Positions 17,645-25,843 of a DNA stretch of 64,000 bases are shown here, piece by piece. The stretch lies in contig JAEDKA010000007.1 of NCBI GenBank assembly GCA_016296065.1, positions 25,510 through 89,509 of the forward strand. The letters are read 5' to 3'. The stretch's first letter is position 1. Every line of letters starts with the position of its first letter. The stretch comes from Kiritimatiellia bacterium. GTDB taxonomy: Bacteria > Verrucomicrobiota > Kiritimatiellia > RFP12 > UBA1067. Under the pieces are notes generated by a model. That model was not told the DNA's origin. It saw only the letters and a list, made by a program, of their open reading frames with translations, and did not search any database. Both the position numbers and the translations under genes were made by a program.

Positions 17645-19044
17645 AGTCTGTCCTCCGGTTCCTCTTCGAGAATCACCGCCGCGGCGCGTCCGCCCTTTGC
17701 GGCGGAGCCTACGGGGGCCGTCGCGTCGAAGTTCGCGCCCAGCACCGCCGCGCGCCTCGGATTCGAGCTGTCGCCCGTGATCCACGGACGGGCCTCGTCG
17801 AGGAGATATGCGCTTGAAGAAAGGTTCGACAGCGCCTCGTGCGGACGCTCCGGGGCGATCTGCGGCGGAAGGACGCGGCGGTGGAGGGCGAGCGCCGCCT
17901 TGAGGATCCCTGCCGCCATCGAGGCGCGGAGCGTGTGCCCGATGTTGCCCTTTACGGACCCGAGCGCGACGAGCGGTCCGCCTGGCTTGTGCTCGCCCCA
18001 TAGCCGCTGCACGGCCTCTATCTCGCGACGCTCGGCGACGGCGATTCCGCTGCCGTCAGCTTCGACGAGCCCAATCGACTTGACGGGTATTCCGCTGCCG
18101 TCCGTGGCCTCGGCGAGCATCGCGGAGGGATTGTCGTCGGGGTTGTGTCCGATCGCCACGGACCTAATGAGCGCGTATATCCTGTCGTGGTCCTTGAGCG
18201 CGGTGGCGCGGCGCTTGAGGACGAAGAACGCGCCGCCTTCGCCGGGAATCGTCCCGTCTTGCTCCTGCGCGAACGGATGCAGCTCGCTGCGGGTGGAGAA
18301 GGGCACTTCGCCGGAGAGCCCCTCTAGGTATGCGCGCGGAATGGGAGGCGTCAGCGCGCCGGCGATCGCGACGTCCGCGCGGTCCGAGAGAAGGTCGCCT
18401 ATCGCGTCCATTATTGCCGTAGCGCCGGTGAGCATTCCGGCATCCATGGTCGTCGCGACGCCAGAGAACGAGCACTCGCGCGCAATCCAGGAGGCGAAGC
18501 GATAGCCAGTGCCCAGGAGGAATGAGGATGCATTTGGCGCGGGAAGCGACTCGACGAGCTTCATGCGCACCGCATCGAGCGACTCCTCCGGGGCATGAGG
18601 GAAGAATCGCCGGATTATGTCGAGCGTCTGGTCCATGAACGCCGTGTGCTGGAGCCAGTTGACAGTGGAAGCGTTGAATGGCGGCGCGTAGCCGATTCGC
18701 ACGCTGCCGCGCACAGGGTCGAGCGAACGGTGGCGCATCCCGGCGTCGGCGAGTGCGTCGAACGCCAGCTGCGACGCGAAGTAGAGATCCTGGTTCTCGC
18801 CGGCGTTCACCTGGCGCGGAAAGTTCTGCATTGCCGGCACGCACGAGAAGAGGTTGCCGAGCTGGCCCATGCGCACTGGGTACGGACGCTCGAAGACGTT
18901 GCGCTGCCCGAGCGGAATCTCCGCGTCCGGCCCGAGCGGCGTGAGACAGCACCGCCGCGACATGACGGCGCTCCAGAACGCCGCGGGCGTGGGGCACGCG
19001 GCGAAACGGCATGACATGCCGACTATTGCGATGGAGAAATCCAT
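17641..19044 (-). CDS. Beta-ketoacyl synthase-like protein lacking the catalytic Cys and one His, 467 aa
   Basis: The N-terminus MDFSIAIVGMSCRF is classic for type I ketosynthases, and the thiolase fold is followable to the end (GSVKGNIGHTLRA near residue 380 keeps one catalytic His). At the nucleophile position the usual TVDTACSSS reads TMDAGMLTG, with Met204 for Cys, and the EAHGTGT motif reads EADGSGI, with Asp for His. The protein is therefore probably a chain-length-factor or scaffold-type subunit, as in PfaC-like or type II PKS partners, rather than a condensing enzyme. I chose the ATG at 19044 because an extended -10 (TGGTAAAAT, 19059-19051) lies 6 bp upstream, suggesting leaderless start; an ATG at 19050 is the alternative. 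An IS element begins only 52 bp upstream. Confidence 0.75.
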   Translation of the reverse strand: MDFSIAIVGMSCRFAACPTPAAFWSAVMSRRCCLTPLGPDAEIPLGQRNVFERPYPVRMGQLGNLFSCVPAMQNFPRQVNAGENQDLYFASQLAFDALADAGMRHRSLDPVRGSVRIGYAPPFNASTVNWLQHTAFMDQTLDIIRRFFPHAPEESLDAVRMKLVESLPAPNASSFLLGTGYRFASWIARECSFSGVATTMDAGMLTGATAIMDAIGDLLSDRADVAIAGALTPPIPRAYLEGLSGEVPFSTRSELHPFAQEQDGTIPGEGGAFFVLKRRATALKDHDRIYALIRSVAIGHNPDDNPSAMLAEATDGSGIPVKSIGLVEADGSGIAVAERREIEAVQRLWGEHKPGGPLVALGSVKGNIGHTLRASMAAGILKAALALHRRVLPPQIAPERPHEALSNLSSSAYLLDEARPWITGDSSNPRRAAVLGANFDATAPVGSAAKGGRAAAVILEEEPEDRL

Positions 19045-19050
19045 GCGCAT

Positions 19051-19059
19051 ATTTTACCA
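19051..19059 (-). promoter_or_regulatory. Extended -10 box of the PKS-like operon
   Basis: On the minus strand TGGTAAAAT immediately precedes the two candidate ATGs. The IS element's end lies ~40 bp further upstream, so the original -35 region could have been preserved or replaced by the insertion. Confidence 0.4.
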
Positions 19060-19080
19060 TATCCAGAGCATATCCGCATA

Positions 19081-19095
19081 GCCGATCTGCATTTG
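19081..19095 (+). repeat. 15-bp target-site duplication, left
   Basis: GCCGATCTGCATTTG directly abuts the TGTCG end of the insertion sequence and is repeated perfectly at 20653-20667. Confidence 0.9.
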
Positions 19096-20652
19096 TGTCG
19101 TGTAGATTTCAAAACCGGAAAAGTTGTAGCGAGCAAAACCGGAATGATTTTCATGCTCTCGCGGCGACCCAAGCTAATACAGCCGGGCTGTTTTGAAGGC
19201 CCGGCTGCCGCTTGGGCACCCCGCCGCGACACCTCTCCATTCAGTCACCGACTCCTGTACACCTTCGGATTGTTGGTGAACACCACCTTCGGCGACGTTC
19301 CCTTTTCCGGCTTGTTGAGCACGAGAGACACGGTTCCGTCAAGGTGCCGGCAGATCCACACGCGGGTTCCATTTGCGCATTCCGTCGAGCAGAGGAATCC
19401 GTCGACCAGCAACCGCCCGCGCGGCCCGATCGTCGAACCTTTCCATTCCGACCAGATCAGCTCCCACCATCCGTCCTGCGGGGGCTGACGCAGCTTGCAC
19501 TGGCCCGACCTGATCTTGTCCGTCCAGACGTTCAGCGGCACGTCGTGAAGCTCACGGTGACGCTCGAACCCGTTGCGGTAGTCGACCAGGCAGTCCAGCT
19601 GTTCGTTTACCTCTTCAAGGGGAGTGTCTCCCGTAATGCCTTCCCTCGCCGCGTACGCCGGAAGCCTGTCCTGCCAGACCTGATGCACACGCTCGATCTT
19701 CCCCTTCGCCTCGGGCGTGTTCGCAAAGACGAAGGAGATGTCGACGAACTTCAGCCTCCTGCCGAGCTGGGTCAGCGACCCGTCGTCGTTCCTGAAGAAA
19801 CCCGCCTTGTCCACGTAGATTTCCAGGGGGAGGCCGTATCTTGTGAAGGCTCTGTAGAACAAGTCCAGATACGACTCGACCGTCTCCCTCCGGTAGAGCC
19901 GGCAGCCGACCTGCATCCGGCTGCAGTCGTCAACCATGTCGATGAGCAGCAGAGCCTGGCAGGAGCGTCCGAGAAAGTAGTCGGGCGTCGCGTCCAGCTG
20001 CCACAGCTCGCCGACCGACTTGCGCTGCCAGCGGCGGACGTGCGCCGGAGGCCGCGCCCTGTGGTCGGCCAGGTGGAGGTTGTGCGCAATGGCCCAGTGC
20101 CGGACCTGGGAGCGCTCTACGGGGAAGCCGAAGCGCCTCCCGACCTCGCTGGCGACAAACGCATACGAATACCGTTTCGCGTCGCCATCCGGCTCCAGTG
20201 CCCTGCGCAGGAACGACTGCACCTTGTCAGGCCACGCCGGCATGTGGTTGCCGCCGGACGAACCAGGCTCCCAGTCGTCGCCGAGCCCCTGAGCCCGTGC
20301 CGCGAGGTAGGACGTGCGCAGCGAATACAGCTGCGACTGCCCGACCTGAAGCGACTCCATCGCCTGCTGGCGGGTGATCGCTCCGGTTACGAACTGCATC
20401 ATCGTGTCTCGGACATGCGCGACACCCAGTCGGTTTGATATTTGCTGTTTCATGGAGCATAGTATACTCCACATTCCGGTTTTGCTCGCTACACCGAGAC
20501 GGCCGCCCCCCATGGGGGGCGTATGGTTTTCTTAACTTTCAACAATCGCCATCTTTGAAGCAAAATCCCTCGCTGAAGCCCGCTTAACAGGCTCTCTCGC
20601 TCCATTCCGGTTTTGCTCGCTACAGCATTCCGGTTTTGCTTTCACCGCGACA
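19096..20652 (-). mobile_element. IS1202-like (ISNCY) insertion sequence, 1557 bp, complete
   Basis: The ends are inverted repeats opening TGTCG with a shared CAAAACCGGAA core (left 19096-19120; right 20628-20652). Additional copies of the core lie just inside: 19125-19145 on the left, 20604-20624 and 20473-20493 on the right, so each end has tandem transposase-binding sites. A perfect 15-bp direct repeat flanks the element. Long duplications of this size are, to my recollection, characteristic of one subgroup of the IS1202 family. An 18-bp perfect palindrome (20504-20521) lies between the transposase gene and the right end. The one transposase gene is intact, so the copy may be recent and active. 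Confidence 0.85.
19245..20453 (-). CDS. DDE transposase of the IS1202-like element, 402 aa
   Basis: An N-terminal helix-turn-helix region (ITRQQAMESLQVGQSQLYSL) is followed by an rve-type DDE core: first Asp in ELWQLDATPDYF, second in EIYVDKAGFFR, Glu in TPEAKGKIERVHQVWQDRL. The AKGKIER...QDRLPAYAAREGI pattern is the signature that separates ISNCY/IS1202 transposases from IS481. I place the start at 20453 (MKQQISNRLG); the frame extends upstream to 20513 but that part covers the inner transposase-binding site at 20473-20493. The length fits the family (~400-450 aa). It catalyses cut-and-paste or copy-out integration of this element. Confidence 0.85.
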   Translation of the reverse strand: MKQQISNRLGVAHVRDTMMQFVTGAITRQQAMESLQVGQSQLYSLRTSYLAARAQGLGDDWEPGSSGGNHMPAWPDKVQSFLRRALEPDGDAKRYSYAFVASEVGRRFGFPVERSQVRHWAIAHNLHLADHRARPPAHVRRWQRKSVGELWQLDATPDYFLGRSCQALLLIDMVDDCSRMQVGCRLYRRETVESYLDLFYRAFTRYGLPLEIYVDKAGFFRNDDGSLTQLGRRLKFVDISFVFANTPEAKGKIERVHQVWQDRLPAYAAREGITGDTPLEEVNEQLDCLVDYRNGFERHRELHDVPLNVWTDKIRSGQCKLRQPPQDGWWELIWSEWKGSTIGPRGRLLVDGFLCSTECANGTRVWICRHLDGTVSLVLNKPEKGTSPKVVFTNNPKVYRSR

Positions 20653-20667
20653 GCCGATCTGCATTTG
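20653..20667 (+). repeat. 15-bp target-site duplication, right
   Basis: Second copy of GCCGATCTGCATTTG, adjoining the right end of the insertion sequence. Confidence 0.9.
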
Positions 20668-20990
20668 CAGTCCGTGCTGGGGTGCGATTCTAAACCGTTG
20701 AACCGCTTGCGCGCAATTCGGTTGGTATCGAGGCCTGCGCCGACCTGCTCGCCCGAACCGCAGTTCGCGGGCACCCCACCGACATGATTTCGACGCGCGC
20801 GCCTTCACGCGCGCCCTTTACCGTGGCGGTCGAAATCACGTCGGGCCCGCGAACGTGCTCTCGTGCGACAGTCGGCCTCCGGCCTCGACGCAGCAAGCCG
20901 CCCTCCGACCCTCTGTCGCCATCCTCCGCCTGTGGCACGAGAGCCGCGCAAGCCTCGACAGGTCCTCCACACTTTCGAACTTCACGCTCT
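20668..20990. other. Gene-free stretch with strong inverted repeats
   Basis: No convincing gene on either strand. GATTTCGAC (20784-20792) pairs with GTCGAAATC (20829-20837), enclosing GCGCGCG/CGCGCGC. GCTCTCGTGC (20857-20866) pairs perfectly with GCACGAGAGC (20935-20944), with GACAG/CTGTC nested inside. This could be a small structured RNA or only palindromic intergenic DNA. Confidence 0.35.
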
Positions 20991-20996
20991 GCGGTA

Positions 20997-21044
20997 ATCC
21001 CTACGATTGTAGGGATTGTGCCGGACTGCAGTAACGATTATAAT
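20997..21044 (+). promoter_or_regulatory. Composite operator/promoter 1 (ATCCCTAC-N4-GTAGGGAT)
   Basis: Perfect palindrome AATCCCTAC-GATT-GTAGGGATT around 20996-21017. Its last T starts the -35 TTGTGC (21016-21021), followed by 17 bp and TATAAT (21039-21044). It drives the first glycan operon. Confidence 0.8.
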
Positions 21045-21130
21045 CTTTAGTGGAAAACCGACATGGAGGGTATGCACATGAAGAACGGATATTCGAGATC
21101 GGTGTCTGGCGCACGACAGGAGGTGCGGCG

Positions 21131-23905
21131 ATGATAGCGCCGTTTGTTCTCGCGGCGGCGATGAGCGTCTTCACGGACGACTTCGCCACGAACCAGACGC
21201 TGGCCGAGCACTGGCAGGCGGACGGAGAGATCCGCAGCGAGGAGGGGCATCTTGTCGTGACGCCCGGCGCGAAGGCGACCTGGCGCGGCACGGTGCCGGA
21301 GCGATACGTGCTCACCTGGGTCGAGGGTGCGGCGCGGCAGATGCGCCGCGTTGAATGCACGCGCGCCGAGAAACCGAAAGTCGTCTTCATCGCCGGCGCG
21401 CAGGCACGCCTCATCGACGATGTCGTCGTGTCGCTTCCGGAGGACGCAAACGCATCGCCGAACCTGATCGTGAACTCAGGATTTGAATTCGACGAGGACG
21501 GCATACCTCCGTACTACTGCAATCGCGGCAGCTTCAACTGGCGAAAGCACTCCGGCGACGAGTACGAGAGCTGGACGCGCGCCTTCATGGTCGACCGCGA
21601 AGAGCGGCACTCCGGACGGCAGTCGCTGCGCGTCGAAGTGAATTCGCTCTGGGGATCGCTCAGCTTCTACCCGTGGCGCACCGCCACGCAGAAGGGCGCG
21701 CACGGCGTCTTCACAGGATGGATGAAGGCCGGGAAGCCCGGCATGAAGATCGAAGTCGCGATCGGGAACGAGCGCCGCGCGTTCGACCTGTCGACGGACT
21801 GGGCGCGCTACGAGTTCGCGTCCACGAACATGCCCGCGCCGGGGATCTTCAGCCCCGTGACGTTCAGCGTCCGAGACCCCGGAAAGTACAGCGGCGCAAT
21901 ATGGTTCGACGACCTGCAGCTCGAATACGGCGACAAGGCGACGGAGTGGCGCGCGAGCGACCTCGACGCCTCGCGCTTCGGCGCGCAGCCGAAGGTGGAG
22001 CGTCCGCCGACGGTGCAGGTGAAGAAGCTTCCCGAGGGCGTAAAGCCGGCTACGGACCTTGCCCCCTGGGAGAAGTTCGCGGCGGATGCCGGGAGGTTCT
22101 ACATCAAGCGCCAGGAGCCGATCAACCGCACGCAGGCGTTCCTCGCGTGCGACGACGACAACCTGTACATCGGATACCGCAACTTCGGAGAGGACGTTTC
22201 GCAGCTCTCGCACAAGCCGTACTTCAAGGACGACACCGGGATCTGCATGAACGACTCCGTCGAGGTTCTGCTGCGCCCGACGGAGGAGAAGAAGAACTAC
22301 CACTTCTTCTGCGCGCCCAACGGAAGCCGCGCCGACGCCTACGGAGAGGACAAGACATGGGACGGAACATGGACCGTCAGCGCGCGCGACGCGGGCGGGG
22401 CCGTGGAGTACCTCGTGACCGTTCCGTTCGCCGACATCGCCGCGAACGGCATATCGCCGAGATGGCTCTTCAACCTCGGACGCAACGACCGCCACAGCGT
22501 GAACCCGCAGTGTCCCGGCACGTCCTACACCAAGGGCGGAGACTTCCGCGACGACGCGTACTGGGCGTCGTTCGAGCTGCCCGCAGACGTCGCCGCGAAG
22601 TGGGCGCGCGTCGCGGACGCGAAGAAGCCCGCGGCGAAGCCGGTTGTGCTCGGACGCCTCGATTTCTACATGAACGAGCCCGAGGCGCGCTGGCGCATCT
22701 GGGACGAGAAGGGGAAGATGGAGGAGGTTGCGCTCGACATCTCTAAGATGGCGTGCGGGACGAACTCCGTCACGGTGAAGGCGCACGGACGCGACTGGCC
22801 GACCGAGGTCGTAAAGCTTCCGTACTGGAAGGGCGCCACGCAGGTGAACCGCTTCTCGCGGTCCGTCATGCACGGCGGCGAGCAGGTCCTGATGGTCTCG
22901 AACTGCCTGCTCGTGAGGGAGAATCCGAAGAACGACAACGGACGCTACGAGCAGCTGGAGATCATGAAGAAGCGCGGTTTCCGCTACGGGCACCTCTGCA
23001 CATTCTCCGACAGAAAGTTGACGGAGCAGACGGCCGAGATGCTCGAATACGGCAGGTCCATCGGCATGGACTTCATCCTCTGGACTGGTGACAGGGACGG
23101 ACGGGACGAGACGCGCGCCGATACGCGTGCGCGCCTCAAGGACTTTGACAACATCATCAGCCGCGTTGCGACCGACGAGCCGGAGCTCGCGCGTCCGAGC
23201 GACGAGGTGCGCGATTTCATGATCGCGGAGAAGAAGCACTATCCCTACACGCCCGTGCAGATGAACAACACGACGTTCGGCTTCCCGAGCCGGTTCGCGG
23301 ACCTCACAACGGACATCTTCATGCTCGACGCATACCTCACCGCCGCGGAGTTCAATACGGTCGACCAGATACTCCGCAACGTCGACGAGATGCTCAAGGC
23401 GCGCGAGGGCGTCCCGTGCTGGTTCTTCCTTGCGGGGATGAACTCGATACACTACAAGCAGCCGTCGTACGCCGAGCAGACCGCGCAGTGCTGGGGCGCG
23501 ATATGCGCCGGATGCTCCGGAGTCACCTGGTTCCTGAACATGGTGGGGTCCGAGGCGAACTGGCGCGCGATGATCGACTTCAACCGCGAGGCGCAGGAGC
23601 TGAAGGACTTCATCCTCTCCGAGGAAATCTGCGCGCCAGTGCAGGCCTCCGCGGGTACCGACCTGCTCAGGGTCCGCACGTCGAAGTGCGGCGATGACTG
23701 GTACGTCTTCACCTGCAACATCGATGCCGCGCCGCTCGCCGAGGTCGTCTTCACGCTGCCGCTGGAGGCGCCGCAGTCCGGCACCGTCGAGGTGCTCTAC
23801 GAGAACCGCACGATTCCGGTCTCGGACGGAAAGTTCTCCGACTCCTATCCCGCCCACTTCCGCCACATCTACCGCCTGAAAGGGGCGGAGGGAGGCGCGC
23901 GGTGA
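21131..23905 (+). CDS. Secreted putative glycoside hydrolase (unassigned TIM-barrel family) with carbohydrate-binding domains, 924 aa
   Basis: The ATG at 21131 follows GGAGGT; an in-frame GTG at 21050 coincides with the expected transcription start and is unlikely. A short signal-like start (MIAPFVLAAAMS) precedes a beta-sandwich of CBM4/9 type (NLIVNSGFEFDEDGIPPYYC to IWFDDLQLEYG, residues ~115-285), then a CBM9/DOMON-like domain (DDDNLYIGYRNFGEDVSQL, ~350-500). The C-terminal ~330 residues look like a TIM barrel with TDEPELA near 685, an Asx-Glu-Pro-type acid/base motif, and AGCSGVTWFLNM near 800. The protein at 49432 is a clear paralogue with the same motifs. I cannot place it in a known GH family. 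It is coupled to the next gene by GTGA overlap. Confidence 0.65.
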   Translation: MIAPFVLAAAMSVFTDDFATNQTLAEHWQADGEIRSEEGHLVVTPGAKATWRGTVPERYVLTWVEGAARQMRRVECTRAEKPKVVFIAGAQARLIDDVVVSLPEDANASPNLIVNSGFEFDEDGIPPYYCNRGSFNWRKHSGDEYESWTRAFMVDREERHSGRQSLRVEVNSLWGSLSFYPWRTATQKGAHGVFTGWMKAGKPGMKIEVAIGNERRAFDLSTDWARYEFASTNMPAPGIFSPVTFSVRDPGKYSGAIWFDDLQLEYGDKATEWRASDLDASRFGAQPKVERPPTVQVKKLPEGVKPATDLAPWEKFAADAGRFYIKRQEPINRTQAFLACDDDNLYIGYRNFGEDVSQLSHKPYFKDDTGICMNDSVEVLLRPTEEKKNYHFFCAPNGSRADAYGEDKTWDGTWTVSARDAGGAVEYLVTVPFADIAANGISPRWLFNLGRNDRHSVNPQCPGTSYTKGGDFRDDAYWASFELPADVAAKWARVADAKKPAAKPVVLGRLDFYMNEPEARWRIWDEKGKMEEVALDISKMACGTNSVTVKAHGRDWPTEVVKLPYWKGATQVNRFSRSVMHGGEQVLMVSNCLLVRENPKNDNGRYEQLEIMKKRGFRYGHLCTFSDRKLTEQTAEMLEYGRSIGMDFILWTGDRDGRDETRADTRARLKDFDNIISRVATDEPELARPSDEVRDFMIAEKKHYPYTPVQMNNTTFGFPSRFADLTTDIFMLDAYLTAAEFNTVDQILRNVDEMLKAREGVPCWFFLAGMNSIHYKQPSYAEQTAQCWGAICAGCSGVTWFLNMVGSEANWRAMIDFNREAQELKDFILSEEICAPVQASAGTDLLRVRTSKCGDDWYVFTCNIDAAPLAEVVFTLPLEAPQSGTVEVLYENRTIPVSDGKFSDSYPAHFRHIYRLKGAEGGAR

Positions 23906-25737
23906 AGTTCCGGGCGCTTATCCTTGCCTCACTTGCGGTAGGCGCTGCGGCGGCGGCCGATTCGTGGAGCCGGGCGGACGCGGAATCGCTCCTGAAGACT
24001 TGGTGCGACGCGCTGGTGAAGTATCAGATCGCCGGAACGGACGATCCCGCGCTGGACGGTGGGGTGCTGTGCCCCGCGTGTTGCTTCGCGCACGGACGCG
24101 CCGCGGACAGCGTCTATGCGCTCGTCTACGAATGGAAGCGCACGGGCGATCGGAAGTACCTCGACGCCGCGGAGCGGATGCTCGACTGGACCGATCGCAA
24201 CATGGTCACGTACGACGGCGCGAACTACAACGACGTCAAGGTGTACTGGCGCGGCATCACCGTGTTTTCCCAGACGTCGCTCGGCAAGACGCTCATGGCA
24301 TTCGGCGATGATCTCCCGAAGGAGCTGAAGGAGAAGTGGACGGCGCGGTTCCGCGTGCAGACGGACTACCTTCTCGGCTTCTTCTCGAACGGACTCGGTG
24401 ACATCAACGTCAACTACCCCATAACCTTCTGCGAGGCGATGGCCGTCGCGTGGAAGCTTCTCGGCGACGACGCATACAAGGCGAAGGGCGATACGATGTA
24501 CGAGCTCGTGAAGCCGCTCTTCCTCGGCAGCGGGCTCCTCGCCGGAGAAGGACACCCCAACACGGGAGTCTCCCCGCGCGGATGCCGTCCGATCGACCTC
24601 GGCTACAACCTCGAGGAGTCGATTCCGGCGCTGTACCACTACGCCGAGCTCACAGGACGAGGCGACATCGTCCCGGAACTCGACCGTCTCGTCGCCGGGC
24701 ATCTCAAGTTCATGCTTCCTGACGGAGGCGTCGACAACTCCATGGGCAGCCGCTCCTGCAAGTGGTCCTACTGGGGGAGCCGCACGTCCGACGGACTCCT
24801 CCCCGCGCTTGCGCATTATGCAAAGCACGGCGGGAAGGGCGCGGTGCGCGCGATCGACCGCCACCTGAGGCTGCTCGCGCGCTGCACGTCGGATACGGGG
24901 CTTCTCTACGGCGGACTCTATTACCGCGAAGCAGGCGAGCCGCCCTGCATCCACCACACCTTCGCGCACGTTAAGTCGCTCGTCGACCTGCTGCTGGCCG
25001 CTCCGCCGGAGAAGGCTGCCGACGAGCAGCTCCCGCGCGAGACTGAGTACGGACGGCTCTCGTTCGGCGAGCTCGCGACGGAGCTCGTCGCCGTCGGCCC
25101 GTGGCGCGCGAGCTTCAGCGCTAACGACTTCTACTGCTCCGACGACGGTATGGACGTCGGCGGAGGTTCGTTGACTATGCTGTGGCATCCGGCGTTCGGC
25201 GTCGTCGCTGCGGGGACTATGAGCGACTACTGGTATGCGGAGTTCGCCAACTTCCAGGACCAGCGCAGGTACATCGGCGTCCTTTCCACGACGCCGCGGA
25301 TAGAGTCCGCGGACGGAGTGTGCTCGAGCGTCCGCGACCGCGCCGCGAAGGTGTCCGTGTCGTTTGCTGACGGCGTCTTCGCATATTCGGCCTCCGGGCT
25401 TCTCACGGCAAGGAAGAGGAACAAGGGTGCGCCGTTCCGACTGGAGTACACCCTCGACGCTAAGGGTCTGGCCGCGAAGGCGCACGCCGAGGGGAGGTAC
25501 CGCTATGTCTTCCCCGTTGTGGCGACTGATAAGGACGAAGTCACCGTCGATGGCCGGACGGCGCTCGTGCGGCGTCCGGGCGGAACGCTCAGAATCTCTG
25601 CCGACCGCGAAATCAGGCTTTTCGATACGCAGCGCGGGAAGCGCGCCTTCACGCCTGTCGCCGGACTCATGACGGCCGTGTTCTACGTCGAAGGCGACGG
25701 AGAAGACGTTACGCTGTCCGTCTCGACAGTCGACTGA
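23902..25737 (+). CDS. Secreted six-hairpin (alpha/alpha-toroid) glycosidase- or lyase-like protein, 611 aa
   Basis: The GTG start overlaps the previous stop (GTGA). A signal peptide (MKFRALILASLAVGAAAAA) is followed by repeated helical pairs typical of (alpha/alpha)6 enzymes: ADSVYALVYEWKRTGDRKYL, LGYNLEESIPALYHYAELTG and SRSCKWSYWGSRTSDGLLPA. The C-terminal ~200 residues are beta-rich (SYWYAEFANFQDQRRYIGV onwards), as in heparinase II/III- or GH88-like proteins that pair a toroid with a beta-sandwich. A conserved HH pair (CIHHTFAHVK) near residue 350 could be functional. Family not assigned. Co-expression with the putative hydrolase suggests they work on the same glycan. Confidence 0.55.
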   Translation: MKFRALILASLAVGAAAAADSWSRADAESLLKTWCDALVKYQIAGTDDPALDGGVLCPACCFAHGRAADSVYALVYEWKRTGDRKYLDAAERMLDWTDRNMVTYDGANYNDVKVYWRGITVFSQTSLGKTLMAFGDDLPKELKEKWTARFRVQTDYLLGFFSNGLGDINVNYPITFCEAMAVAWKLLGDDAYKAKGDTMYELVKPLFLGSGLLAGEGHPNTGVSPRGCRPIDLGYNLEESIPALYHYAELTGRGDIVPELDRLVAGHLKFMLPDGGVDNSMGSRSCKWSYWGSRTSDGLLPALAHYAKHGGKGAVRAIDRHLRLLARCTSDTGLLYGGLYYREAGEPPCIHHTFAHVKSLVDLLLAAPPEKAADEQLPRETEYGRLSFGELATELVAVGPWRASFSANDFYCSDDGMDVGGGSLTMLWHPAFGVVAAGTMSDYWYAEFANFQDQRRYIGVLSTTPRIESADGVCSSVRDRAAKVSVSFADGVFAYSASGLLTARKRNKGAPFRLEYTLDAKGLAAKAHAEGRYRYVFPVVATDKDEVTVDGRTALVRRPGGTLRISADREIRLFDTQRGKRAFTPVAGLMTAVFYVEGDGEDVTLSVSTVD

Positions 25738-25744
25738 GCCCCCT

Positions 25745-25790
25745 CCCTACATTTGTAGGGATTGGCACCGACGCGCGGAAGTGATAGAAT
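25745..25790 (+). promoter_or_regulatory. Composite operator/promoter 2
   Basis: CCCTAC-ATTT-GTAGGG (25745-25760), then -35 TTGGCA (25762-25767), 17 bp, TAGAAT (25785-25790). GGCGTAAA follows the -10 closely, as at promoters 4 and 6. Confidence 0.8.
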
Positions 25791-25843
25791 TAAGGCGTAA
25801 AGAAACCGGGACATGCCGGGGACTAAAGAAGTGAGGTGCAACC

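Noticed and set aside
16862..18505. Plus-strand open frame across the PKS-like operon
   Set aside because: No recognisable domain or ribosome site; the minus strand carries clear KS, AT and PPTase motifs.
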